This document shows, in pieces, positions 45,131 through 53,355 of a stretch of DNA of 64,000 nucleotides. The translations under genes and the position numbers were made by a program. Location of the stretch: assembly GCA_944389865.1 (NCBI GenBank), contig CALXNX010000001.1, forward strand, positions 1 to 64,000, read 5' to 3'. This DNA is from an uncultured Succinivibrionaceae bacterium. GTDB lineage: Bacteria > Pseudomonadota > Gammaproteobacteria > Enterobacterales > Succinivibrionaceae. How positions within the stretch are numbered: the first letter of the stretch is position 1; every line of letters begins with the position of its first letter. Under the pieces are notes generated by a model that was not told the origin of the DNA, made no database searches, and was given only the letters and a program-made list of their open reading frames with translations.

Positions 45131-45538
45131 ATGATAGGTATCGTCGTAGTATCACACAGCAGCAAAGTCGCTGAAGGCATTTGTGATATGGTGCAGGAGA
45201 TCTCTGCACGCGATGGCGCCAAAATGCCGATTTATCCGGCGGGCGGCAATGCTCAGGGCGGCTTAGGCACTGATCCGCAGAAGATTTTAGATGCAATTAA
45301 AAAAGCGGATCAAGGCGAAGGCGTGGTGGTGCTGGCTGACTTAGGCTCCGGCGTGATCAGCTCGCAGGCGGCCATCTCCATGCTCGACGAACCTTTAAGA
45401 TCACGCGTGCGCATTGCGGACGCTCCGCTGCTCGAAGGTGCAGTAGGGGCCGGCGTGGAAGCTGCAGCCGATGCGGACAGCTCCCTGGATTTAGTGATCT
45501 CCACTGCAGAAGGGGCACGTCAGCTGCACAAGAAATAA
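45131..45538 (+). CDS. dhaM: Dihydroxyacetone kinase phosphotransfer subunit, EIIA-type only
   Basis: Passes PTS phosphate to the ADP bound in DhaL, for dihydroxyacetone phosphorylation. It has 135 residues, just the EIIA(Man)-like domain, with the phosphorylated His in VVVSHSSKVAEG (residue 9) and the LADLGSGVISSQ motif. No HPr or EI domains are fused, unlike E. coli DhaM. dhaK and dhaL are not adjacent, so it is an orphan in this window. AAGGAG precedes the ATG. A strong terminator follows, so it is a single-gene unit. Confidence 0.88.
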   Translation: MIGIVVVSHSSKVAEGICDMVQEISARDGAKMPIYPAGGNAQGGLGTDPQKILDAIKKADQGEGVVVLADLGSGVISSQAAISMLDEPLRSRVRIADAPLLEGAVGAGVEAAADADSSLDLVISTAEGARQLHKK

Positions 45539-45550
45539 GCGCTGCGGCGT

Positions 45551-45581
45551 GCAGGACGGCGGGCTGGTCCTGCCGTTTTTT
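45551..45581 (+). terminator. Rho-independent terminator of dhaM
   Basis: Perfect 7-bp stem GCAGGAC/GTCCTGC with a nine-base loop, followed within two bases by six T residues. Confidence 0.8.
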
Positions 45582-45634
45582 ATGCCTGAAACTAAAGTGG
45601 TCCTTAACTCTTTTTACTTGCCGGTGTCTGATGC

Positions 45635-47473
45635 ATGATAAAACCCTTGGAGCTCTTAGCCCCTGCCCGTGATGCTGATACTGCCCGCGCCGCTATTGCC
45701 GCCGGCGCTGATGCAGTCTTTATCGGCGGCCCGGCCTTTGGCGCTCGGGCGGCTGCCGGCAATGATACAGCTGCCATTCAGGATCTCTGCGCTTATGCCC
45801 ATCGCTTTGCCGTCAAGATCCATTTAACCTTAAATACCCTGCTGACTGACGCTGAAATTCAGCCGGCGCAGGATCTGATCTATGCGGCCAAAGAGGCCGG
45901 CGTCGATGCTTTAATTGTCCAGGATCCGGCGGTCTTTACCTTAGATATTCCGGCCGGGCTGGAGCTGCACGTCAGTACGCAGTGCAATGCCGATACCGTA
46001 GATAAGCTCAAGTTTTACGCGGCGCTGGGCTGTGCTCAGGCGGTGCTGCCCCGTGAATTTTCGCTTGCCGAGATTAAGGAGTGTCATGCGGCCTGTCCTG
46101 ATTTGCGCCTGGAGGTCTTTGCCGCAGGCGCCTTATGCGTCGGCCAGTCCGGGATCTGCCACATCTCCGAGCTCATGACGGGACGCAGCGCCAATCGCGG
46201 AGAGTGCGCCCAGATCTGCCGTCTGCCCATGACCTTAATCGGGCCGGACGGCCGGGAGATCAAAACCGGCCATCTGCTCTCTTTAAAAGACAATTTGGCC
46301 CTGGAGCGCCTTGAGGACTTAATTGCAGCCGGCGTCAGCTCCTTTAAGCTCGAGGGGCGGCTTAAAGATCCGCTTTATGTGACCAATCTCACTGCCGCCT
46401 TCTCAGAGCGCCTGGATGCCTTTATCGCTGAGCATCCGCAGTACTGCCGCTCCTCTTTGGGACGCAGCGTCCATCATTTTGTACCGGCGCCGGAGAAGAC
46501 TTTCAACCGGGGCTTTACTTCAGCTTATTTGGACGGCAGCAACGATAAGCTCTATGCCGATAAAACGCCTAAGTCAGCCGGCATGCCGATAGGTCAGGTC
46601 AGCGGCGTAAAGCCCCTGGGACAGGGCATGGTGCTGACTTTAAAGTTAAACCCCGGGGTTAAGCTTACTAACGGCGATGCCTGTACCTATTTTGCGCCAA
46701 ACGGGGAGCTCATGGGCTTTAGAATCAATGCCGTGCAGAGTCAGCAGTCGGGGACGGCGCAGGTGCAGCTGTCACAGCGCTGCAGTATAAAAGCGCACAC
46801 TGCGCTTAGGCGCAATGTGGATGCGGCCTTTGAGCGTGAGCTTAAACACAAAAACGCCTGCGTGCGTACGCTCGATTTAAAGTGTCAGGTGGAGTTTAAA
46901 GACGGCAGGGCCGTCGTGAGTTATCAGGACGCGCGCGGCCGGCTGGGACAGGCAGAGGGGGCCGTGCTGCCGCCTGTGCCTGAAAATCCGCCTTTGTCTG
47001 AGGATCTGATCTGCGCAAAGAGCAGACGCTGTCAGGACGCCGGCTGCCGGGTCACTGAGGTCAAAATTACCGGGGCAGAACAGGCCTGCCTGCCGGTATC
47101 GGCCTTTAACGAGCTGCGCCGCGCCGCCTTTGCAGATTATGTAAGTAAAGCTCAGCTGCCTGCGGCGAACGCTCCGACCTTTAAACTGCCTGATCCCCTG
47201 CCGCGTTATCCGCTGCCTGAGATTGATCGCCGTTTAATTCTCAATCAGCGCGCGCTGGAGTTTTATCGTAAGGCGGGAGCGCAGCCCTGCGCCGCCAATG
47301 CCCCGGGGCTGCGCACCGTGATGACCTGCCGCAACTGTCTTATCAAAAATTATGCCCGCTGCTTTAAGGAAGGCGGGCGCGTACAGGGCTATAAGCTTAG
47401 GATCGGCAGACAGCTGTTTACGCTGCGCTGCCGCTGCCGCGAGTGCCGCATGGAGATCCTGGCAGATGCCTAA
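45635..47473 (+). CDS. rlhA: U32 family 23S rRNA hydroxylase (RlhA/YdcP-like)
   Basis: Homologue of E. coli RlhA (formerly YdcP), needed for 5-hydroxycytidine at C2501 of 23S rRNA. It has 612 residues. The N-terminal TIM-barrel peptidase U32 domain starts LELLAPARDADTARAAI. The U32 signature is present as ELMTGRSANRGECAQICR with conserved Cys, and FKLEGRLKDPLYV follows. The C-terminal region has Cys clusters, including CRNCLIKNYARC and CRCREC. Start choice is uncertain: ATG at 45631 is out of frame and 45635 has only a weak ribosome-binding site. It overlaps yoaA by eight bases. Confidence 0.85.
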   Translation: MIKPLELLAPARDADTARAAIAAGADAVFIGGPAFGARAAAGNDTAAIQDLCAYAHRFAVKIHLTLNTLLTDAEIQPAQDLIYAAKEAGVDALIVQDPAVFTLDIPAGLELHVSTQCNADTVDKLKFYAALGCAQAVLPREFSLAEIKECHAACPDLRLEVFAAGALCVGQSGICHISELMTGRSANRGECAQICRLPMTLIGPDGREIKTGHLLSLKDNLALERLEDLIAAGVSSFKLEGRLKDPLYVTNLTAAFSERLDAFIAEHPQYCRSSLGRSVHHFVPAPEKTFNRGFTSAYLDGSNDKLYADKTPKSAGMPIGQVSGVKPLGQGMVLTLKLNPGVKLTNGDACTYFAPNGELMGFRINAVQSQQSGTAQVQLSQRCSIKAHTALRRNVDAAFERELKHKNACVRTLDLKCQVEFKDGRAVVSYQDARGRLGQAEGAVLPPVPENPPLSEDLICAKSRRCQDAGCRVTEVKITGAEQACLPVSAFNELRRAAFADYVSKAQLPAANAPTFKLPDPLPRYPLPEIDRRLILNQRALEFYRKAGAQPCAANAPGLRTVMTCRNCLIKNYARCFKEGGRVQGYKLRIGRQLFTLRCRCRECRMEILADA

Positions 47474-50096
47474 GGAAAAGGAGCATTCGCTGTATGCCGC
47501 GGCAGCGGCAGGTGATCCGGACTTTATAAATAAGATCCCTGCAGATCTCTATAAAAAGGCCGCAGGGCAGGCCGATCCCCATGCGCCGCTCAATCAGGGC
47601 TCAGAGCTCTTTTATGCCGAGGGCGACATGCCGGAGGCCGATCCGGAGTTAATCCAGGACGTGGAGCAGATGCTCAAGGACATTGCCCGCGAGGATGAGC
47701 CTCAGGTAAAAAAAGCTTCTGCGGCCAGGACTGCCGCTCAGCGGAAAAAACAGCCTGCAGAGCCTGAGATTCGTATTGTTGACGCGGCCGAGCAGAAAGC
47801 AGCACAGGCGCAGGACAAAGCTGCGGCTGCGCCTGAGAAGGCTGAGAAAAAAGCCTCGTCCCGGGAATATCCGTGGCCTGAACTTCCCGCAAAGCTGCCG
47901 GATTTTTCCGCCGTGCCTTTCGGGCAGGGACTGCCGCAGGCTCTGCCTCCGGCATACGAGGCAGAGCAGAGCCAAAAGCAGATTAAGGCCGGTAAGCGCG
48001 TCTTAAGCTATCTGGGCGCCAAGGGCCGGATTGCCGCTAAGCTTCCGGGGTATCGCGAGCGTACGGGCCAGCTTAATTTAGCGCAGGCGGTGCTTGAGGC
48101 CCTCGATCATTCTCAGCTCCTGTTGGCGGAAGCCGGCACCGGCACCGGCAAAACCTACGCCTATTTAGTACCGGTACTGCTCAACGGTCTTAGGGCGGTG
48201 ATCTCCACCGGCTCTAAGGCTCTGCAGGATCAATTGGTGCAGCATGATATCCCGCGGCTCTTAAAGCTTACCGGGCATACTGACGTGACCTTCATGGGGC
48301 TTAAGGGCTTTAACAATTATCTGTGTCTGCGCCGCTTCAGAGAGGCGCTGCGCGGCCATGAGCTCAGACCTTTGCAGGAGGATCGGGTACAGCGCTTTAT
48401 CAATAGGGAAATACAGGCCATTCAGAATAATCCGGCCTCAGCTTCCTTTGGCGATGTCAATGCCGCTCTGCCGCCGGATCTGGCCTCTAAACTGGTGATC
48501 CCGCGCAAACGCTGCCTGAATGAAAAATGCGAATGTTATCGCGACTGCTTTGTGATGAAGGCCCGGGAACAGGCCGCGCAGTGCCGCATAGTGGTGATAA
48601 ATCATGCCCTGCTCTTTGCCTCCTTAGGAGCGCGCTCGCTGCTGAAAGCGGACGGCAGCACGGTAAATCTGCAGAAGCTCAGCCTTACTGAGATTCAGCA
48701 GCTGGGGCAAAGCGGACAGGTTAAAGAGCACTGCAGTTTTCTCCCGCAGTACCGGGCGCTGATCTGCGATGAGGCGCACATGCTGCCGGACTTCGGCCGC
48801 ACCTATTATGCTAAGGTTTTCGACAGCCGCGAGCTCATTGATACCTGCAGAGAGCTCCAGCGCGAGCTTAACAATGCCAAATTTACCGGCCGCCGCGCAT
48901 TTGAGGCCCCCTGCACGGACATCCTGCATGCACTCGCCAAGGCACAGGGCTTTTTAGCCGCACATGAGGGGCGCTGCAATTTCCTGGCGCTCAAGTACGT
49001 CAACTACAGTCCCGATCTTAACCGTCAGGATCTGCAGCTGCATCAGGAATTTCGCGATCTGATGGCGGATGTTTACCTCAAGATCCGCGATCTGCTGCAG
49101 CTTTTGGTCGCTAATAAAGAGCAGGCCCCGAATCTCATAGGTCCTTTTATAACCGATCTTAAGGAGCAGCAGGACATCTTAGTACGAGCTATGAACTGCG
49201 ATGTGCCGGATCAGCAGGACTTTAAGGATGACAATCACGTCTGCTGCGCCGACATCAGCGCGCGGCATTTTGCCTTCAGCCTGGAGCCTATTGATATCGG
49301 CCCGTATTTTGTCAAAGATCTGGCCTTTATGCTCGCCTGCAGAACCGGCGTAGTGATGGCATCAGCTACCTTAAGCGTGCGCGGATCTTTTGATAAGTTC
49401 TCCTACGACATCGGCGCGGCCCCGCTCAAACCGCAGACCTTTATTGTGGGCAGCACCTTCAATTACGCGCAGCAGGCCTGTCTGTATTTATCGCCGGCCT
49501 TTCCGGACGTCGGCGCACAGCGGCGCAATGCCGTTATTCTGCACGCACTGTATCCTTTAATGGATCTGGTGCCGGGCGGCATCTTTTATCTCACTACATC
49601 CTACAGGAGCCTGCATGAAAGCGCTGAGGTGCTGCAGGAGCTCTTTAAAGGGCGGCGCCGCGTCCTGGTGCAGTCCGCGGGCAAGTCCAATGCCGTCATC
49701 ATGCAGGAGTTTAAGGATGACGGCGCGGCGGTCCTGGTGGGGACTTCGTCCTTTTGGGCCGGCGTAGATGTGCCGGGGCAGGCCTTGTCTCTGGTCATCA
49801 TCGATAAGCTGCCCTTTGCCTCGCCGGCCGATCCCTTCGAGCAGGCGCGCTCAGACAAGCTCAAGCGCTCAGGCGGCAATCCCTTTGTGCAGATTGCGCT
49901 GCCTGAGGCTATAATAGCCCTGCGCCAGGGCGTGGGCCGCCTCATTCGCACTGAGCAGGATAAGGGCGGACTTATCATCTGCGATCCGCGGATCTTTCAG
50001 GCAGGCTACGGCCGCAGGGTAGTAGAGGCTCTGCCGCCGATGCATCGCTGCGCCAGTCTTAATGAATTACGCGACTTTTTGGTAACACTATATTGA
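47466..50096 (+). CDS. yoaA: YoaA/DinG-family helicase with a long N-terminal extension
   Basis: XPD-like iron-sulphur DNA helicase; E. coli YoaA works with the clamp-loader subunit HolC in repair. It has 876 residues from the ATG at 47466 (AAGGA is not obvious; overlap with rlhA suggests coupling). The Walker A AGTGTGKT lies at about residue 223, against roughly 45 in the E. coli protein. An additional segment of about 175 residues rich in Ala, Lys, Glu and Gln therefore precedes the helicase. Four Cys (CLNEKCECYRDC) form the Fe-S site. The DEAH box is CDEAHML, and motif VI is RQGVGRLIR. tsaB follows, as in E. coli. Confidence 0.9.
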   Translation: MPKEKEHSLYAAAAAGDPDFINKIPADLYKKAAGQADPHAPLNQGSELFYAEGDMPEADPELIQDVEQMLKDIAREDEPQVKKASAARTAAQRKKQPAEPEIRIVDAAEQKAAQAQDKAAAAPEKAEKKASSREYPWPELPAKLPDFSAVPFGQGLPQALPPAYEAEQSQKQIKAGKRVLSYLGAKGRIAAKLPGYRERTGQLNLAQAVLEALDHSQLLLAEAGTGTGKTYAYLVPVLLNGLRAVISTGSKALQDQLVQHDIPRLLKLTGHTDVTFMGLKGFNNYLCLRRFREALRGHELRPLQEDRVQRFINREIQAIQNNPASASFGDVNAALPPDLASKLVIPRKRCLNEKCECYRDCFVMKAREQAAQCRIVVINHALLFASLGARSLLKADGSTVNLQKLSLTEIQQLGQSGQVKEHCSFLPQYRALICDEAHMLPDFGRTYYAKVFDSRELIDTCRELQRELNNAKFTGRRAFEAPCTDILHALAKAQGFLAAHEGRCNFLALKYVNYSPDLNRQDLQLHQEFRDLMADVYLKIRDLLQLLVANKEQAPNLIGPFITDLKEQQDILVRAMNCDVPDQQDFKDDNHVCCADISARHFAFSLEPIDIGPYFVKDLAFMLACRTGVVMASATLSVRGSFDKFSYDIGAAPLKPQTFIVGSTFNYAQQACLYLSPAFPDVGAQRRNAVILHALYPLMDLVPGGIFYLTTSYRSLHESAEVLQELFKGRRRVLVQSAGKSNAVIMQEFKDDGAAVLVGTSSFWAGVDVPGQALSLVIIDKLPFASPADPFEQARSDKLKRSGGNPFVQIALPEAIIALRQGVGRLIRTEQDKGGLIICDPRIFQAGYGRRVVEALPPMHRCASLNELRDFLVTLY

Positions 50097-50797
50097 ATAC
50101 GCTCAATCTTTTAGCGCTCGACAGCGCCACTGAAAACTGCTCGGCTGCCCTGTGGGCGGCCGGGAAGCTCTATACCCGCGTCAACGCTGAAAAGCAGCAG
50201 CATGCTGCCATGCTTTTGCAGCTCGTGGATGAACTGCGCGCAGAAAGCGGCTTTGAGCTCAAGGATCTGGATGCCGTGATCTACGGGCAGGGGCCGGGAT
50301 CTTTTACCGGGGTGCGCGTGGCGGTAAGCGCGGTGCAGGGGCTGGCCTTGGGACTTAATAAACCGGCTGCCGGTGTAAGTTCCTTGGCAGCGCTTGCTTA
50401 CGGGGCTTTAAAGCAGAGTACGGCGCAGATTGCAGTCAGCGCCATAGATGCGCGCATGGGCGAGGTGTATCTAGGCATCTATGCCAAAGACGGGGACGGC
50501 GTACGGGCGCTTGCGCCCGAGGCGGTGTTAAAGCCAGCCGATGCCAATGCCGCGGTGCTGCAGACCGCGGGTGACAAGGCATACGTCACTGCCGGCACCG
50601 GGATTAAAATAATGCAGCAGCAGGGCTTAAATTGCGCCGATCCGCTGCAGCTGTATCCTGATCCGTGTTCTATAATAGAACTTGGAGCTCTTCTGGTGAA
50701 GGCAGGTCATACCTGCGATGCAGCTGAGGCGCAGCCTGTTTATATCCGCAATGAAGTCACCTGGAAGAAGCTCGATGCTCAAGGCAAAGGAAAGTAG
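50093..50797 (+). CDS. tsaB: tRNA threonylcarbamoyladenosine synthesis protein TsaB
   Basis: Partner of TsaD and TsaE in the t6A37 modification of ANN-decoding tRNAs. It has 234 residues. The N-terminus LNLLALDSATENCSAALW and the motif GQGPGSFTGVRVAVSAVQGLA match the family. It starts with TTG at 50093, overlapping the yoaA stop by four bases. The yoaA-tsaB order is that of E. coli. Confidence 0.95.
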   Translation: MNTLNLLALDSATENCSAALWAAGKLYTRVNAEKQQHAAMLLQLVDELRAESGFELKDLDAVIYGQGPGSFTGVRVAVSAVQGLALGLNKPAAGVSSLAALAYGALKQSTAQIAVSAIDARMGEVYLGIYAKDGDGVRALAPEAVLKPADANAAVLQTAGDKAYVTAGTGIKIMQQQGLNCADPLQLYPDPCSIIELGALLVKAGHTCDAAEAQPVYIRNEVTWKKLDAQGKGK

Positions 50798-50813
50798 ATT
50801 GAGGTAATTTGCA

Positions 50814-51179
50814 ATGGCAGTAAACGGCTTAGGCAGCAGCGCCGCTTTCAGCTCAGTGCAGGTGATTCAAAGCGCGCAGAATAAAGAACGGCTGCAGCGG
50901 CAGGCTGAAGTCAATTTTGACGATCAGGCGCTGGCGCAGCGTGAGCGCGAGCGGCAGGCGCAGAACAGTACCCCGCAGCGCAGCGAAGGCTTGTCTGCCT
51001 CAGAGAGCATGCCTTCTGCCGATAAGCTGGAGACAATTTATCAGCAGCTGCAGGAGCAGAACAGCAGGATGCAGCAGCGCAGTCCGCAGTCGCGGGCCGC
51101 GGCCGCATATGGACAGGTGGCGGCGCAGAGTGCGCGCGAGCAGTTAAACGGGATGATGTCGATTTCAATCTACGCATAA
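50814..51179 (+). CDS. Uncharacterised Gln/Ser-rich small protein
   Basis: Not recognised. It has 121 residues, highly polar, with Gln/Arg/Ala-rich predicted helices (about 25-50 and 68-112), no signal peptide and no membrane helix. It begins MAVNGLGSSAAFSSVQ and ends in the short hydrophobic motif MMSISIYA. Proteins with a terminal hydrophobic -YA or -FA motif occur near flagellar genes in other gammaproteobacteria, as far as I recall, but no function is claimed. TTGAGG lies eight bases before the ATG, and it starts 16 bases after tsaB, so co-transcription is likely. Confidence 0.6.
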   Translation: MAVNGLGSSAAFSSVQVIQSAQNKERLQRQAEVNFDDQALAQRERERQAQNSTPQRSEGLSASESMPSADKLETIYQQLQEQNSRMQQRSPQSRAAAAYGQVAAQSAREQLNGMMSISIYA

Positions 51180-51993
51180 ATCAGCGCAGCTAAGATCTGT
51201 ATTCAGGCCCCCCTTGCAGCTGCAAAAATGCGGCATGCCTTTGCTTTTTCAGGCGCAGCCTCCTTTTTCATCTTCAAAAAAGCTTAAAACCGCCCAGTTA
51301 TTATAACCCTGACTTTGCCCAGCCGCTCAAAGGAACAGCTGTCGTTACAGCGCCGCAGCTTTTCGCGGATCTCGGGCTCCGGCCAATGATACAGCTGCTG
51401 CATATCGCGGATATAGGGCGTGAAATATGTATTGAGCTCCGGTTCAGTAAACCCAAGGAGGGCGGCAAAATCCGCCTGCAGGCTGATATCGGTCAGAAAG
51501 TTGAGACCAGAGTACTCGTCAGTAAAGATAATGCGCGTACCGCGGCAACAGTGATCTTAGGTCTGCAGCAGCAGAGCATATCTTCTGATCAAAAGTATAA
51601 CAACTGCCCACCCAGATCAAGCCTGATGTCGGAGAACTCGTCAGCCAAGTGTGAGTTCCTTCGCTCAAGGCTGAAGCCGCAGTCAGCGCTGCGGCGCATT
51701 GACTTGCTCAACCATGCCGATAAGCCCCAGCCGATAAAGCGAAAGTTGATGGTTTTAGGTATTGCTTGCGGATGGAGATCAAAAGAGCGCCTGGCGGCGC
51801 TTTTAGCCGGCAGTTTTTGCCCCGGCGGTAAGAACAAACAGCTTAAGGCATACTTTTAAGTCAGATTATTGGCACGGGCGGCACGCTGCAGGGCGCGCTG
51901 CGGCCAGTACGCTGACTTAAAAATACGCCGATCCTTCCCCGCAGCCGCCTGGAGAGCAGGCGGACTGCTGGGAGAAAAAGGAGATCGCGCTTA
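51180..51993. other. Stretch holding a pseudogene relic and flagellin 3' DNA
   Basis: 814 bases without an intact gene. It contains the minus-strand relic described next. A plus-strand frame at 51386-51859 (157 codons) runs antisense across the relic and has no family features. The last 130 bases form the 3' region of the first flagellin gene, with a CCGCCTG/CAGGCGG hairpin near 51948-51966. Confidence 0.55.
51284..51556 (-). pseudogene. Fragment of an AAA-ATPase-like/PD-(D/E)XK (DUF1703-type) gene
   Basis: Read on the minus strand, 90 codons between two stop codons encode TDEYSGLNFLTDISL, then FAALLGFTEPELNTYFTPYI, then EIREKLRRCNDSCSFERLGK. This matches the conserved middle of AAA-ATPase-like plus DUF1703 nuclease proteins (SGxNxLTDISL, LxGFTExEL, RRWYDGYSF). 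The Walker region and the nuclease C-terminus are missing. At the YDGY position, Tyr/Trp are replaced by Cys. No ATG starts the fragment. It is a decayed copy; other copies of this multi-copy family may exist elsewhere in the genome. Confidence 0.72.
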
Positions 51994-52926
51994 TTAACCC
52001 CCTAATAAGGAGAGGGCGATCTGCGGGCGCTGATTGGCCTGCGTCAGGATGGTCTGCGAGGCCTGCTGAATAATCGTATTCTGCGTTAAGGCGGCAGTTT
52101 CTTCCGCAAAGTCCGTATCGCGAATGCGCGAGCGGGCGTCCGACTGATTTTCCGCAATATTGGACTGATTGCGGATGGTTGATTCCATACGGTTCTGCAC
52201 AGCGCCTAAGTCTGCACGGCAGGAGTCCACCGCTTCAATAAACTTATCGATATTGGCCAGCGTAGTCTGCGCATTGGCCGTGGTAGATACCGAGAAGATT
52301 GGATTGTTCGGATCTGCATCGGTTGTAATTAAGCATTTGCCGTCATCGTAGGGCTCTTCACCGGCAGTATTCGTATCCACGCCTGTCAATTGCATCAGAC
52401 CGTTGATGGTAAAGCCGGCCGATAAGGTCACGGACAAGGTATCGTAAGCGTTCGGGCCTACCTGGAAGATCACGTCGCCGGAAGTGCCGATTAAGCCTTT
52501 GCCGGCACCGGCTAAGATCTGTTCGCCGGCGTAGGTGCTCTTGCAGGCAATGCGGGTGATTTCCTCGGAGAGCTGCTTGACCTCGCGCTGAATCGCCTCG
52601 CGATCCTTAGTGGTATTGGTGCCGTTGGCCGCCTGAATGGCCAGGGTGCGGATGCGCTGGAGCATATTGGTGGTTTCGTCCAGTGCGCCTTCCATGGTCT
52701 GAGCTAAGGCGATGCCGTCATTGGCGTTGCGGTTGCCCTGATTCAGGCCGTTGATCTGCGAGGTTAAGCGATCAGAGATCTGCAGACCGGCCGCATCGTC
52801 TTTGGCGGAATTGATGCGCAGGCCGGAGGCCAGACGCTGATAAGAAACATTTAAGCTGTTGGTCGCGTTAGTCAGCTTGCGCTGAGCATTAAGCGACGAC
52901 ACATTGGTGTTGACATAAAGAGCCAT
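51994..52926 (-). CDS. Flagellin (copy 1)
   Basis: Subunit of the flagellar filament. It has 310 residues: conserved N-terminal D0/D1 (NTNVSSLNAQRKLTNATNSL; LASGLRINSAKDDAAGLQIS), a short variable centre (about 145-215), and conserved C-terminal D1/D0 (DSCRADLGAVQNRM; FAEETAALTQNTIIQQASQ). The protein is identical to that of copy 2. It carries three Cys (about residues 126, 199 and 232), unusual for flagellin. GGGAG lies upstream of the start. A sigma-54-like promoter is at 53052-53068, giving a leader of about 115 bases with a 9-bp hairpin. Confidence 0.97.
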   Translation of the reverse strand: MALYVNTNVSSLNAQRKLTNATNSLNVSYQRLASGLRINSAKDDAAGLQISDRLTSQINGLNQGNRNANDGIALAQTMEGALDETTNMLQRIRTLAIQAANGTNTTKDREAIQREVKQLSEEITRIACKSTYAGEQILAGAGKGLIGTSGDVIFQVGPNAYDTLSVTLSAGFTINGLMQLTGVDTNTAGEEPYDDGKCLITTDADPNNPIFSVSTTANAQTTLANIDKFIEAVDSCRADLGAVQNRMESTIRNQSNIAENQSDARSRIRDTDFAEETAALTQNTIIQQASQTILTQANQRPQIALSLLGG

Positions 52927-52946
52927 TTTATTTTTCTCCCAAGCTG

Positions 52947-52966
52947 CATTCAGGCAGGCCTGAATG
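52947..52966 (-). promoter_or_regulatory. Leader hairpin of flagellin copy 1
   Basis: Perfect 9-bp stem CATTCAGGC/GCCTGAATG with a two-base loop, ending about 20 bases before the start codon and next to the GGGAG site. It could limit ribosome access or stabilise the mRNA. Confidence 0.45.
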
Positions 52967-53051
52967 ACTGCAAAGTTCTGTCCTTTAAGTGCTCCGGCGC
53001 AGCTGAGTTCTCTCCTCTCAGCCGGCCCTTAAAGGCTCGTACTCTAAGTAA

Positions 53052-53068
53052 TGAAAAATACGTGCCAA
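53052..53068 (-). promoter_or_regulatory. Sigma-54-like promoter of flagellin copy 1
   Basis: On the minus strand the sequence TTGGCACGTATTTTTCA fits the RpoN consensus YTGGCACG-N4-TTGCW, with TTTCA in place of TTGCA at -12. The GG/C spacing is correct. Transcription would start near 53040. Confidence 0.72.
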
Positions 53069-53160
53069 AATTTGAAGTAATAAATAAGTTATTGAAATTA
53101 CGTATTTATTTAAGAAAAATATGATGCATTAGGTTTAAGTGTTGATTTGTAAGGCTTTAG

Positions 53161-53176
53161 CGGCAAAGGTTTGCCG
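53161..53176 (-). promoter_or_regulatory. Inverted CGGCAA site upstream of flagellin copy 1
   Basis: CGGCAA and TTGCCG are separated by four bases. The site begins 93 bp upstream of the sigma-54-like element, the position expected for an enhancer-binding protein. The same arrangement recurs at copy 2. Confidence 0.55.
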
Positions 53177-53282
53177 GGATCTTGACGGGCAGCAGGGTAA
53201 AGGCAGCTGATCTGCAGTCAGCGATAGGGACGTACGCACAGAGGTGCGGGCTATTAGAGATCTGCGGCGCAGGACGCGCCTG

Positions 53283-53312
53283 AAAAAAGGGCCGGAGCCA
53301 GAGACCCCGGCC
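53283..53312 (-). terminator. Rho-independent terminator of flagellin copy 2
   Basis: On the minus strand a GC-rich stem (GGCCGG...CCGGCC, with internal pairs) ends in six T residues, about 45 bases after the stop codon. Confidence 0.88.
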
Positions 53313-53355
53313 AAATGAGCAGAACGCTCAGGAGAGAAATTTTTAATCCGGTCTG

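Larger units (their letters stand above)
52927..53355. other. Control region of flagellin copy 1 and 3' region of copy 2
   Basis: 429 bases without a gene. On the minus strand it holds, in order of transcription, the terminator of copy 2 (53283-53312), an inverted CGGCAA site (53161-53176), a sigma-54-like promoter (53052-53068) and a leader with a hairpin (52947-52966). It does not resemble the region upstream of copy 2 beyond these sites. Confidence 0.6.

Noticed and set aside
51386-51859. 157-codon plus-strand frame
   Set aside because: It is antisense to the AAA-ATPase-like relic and shows no family features or ribosome-binding site.
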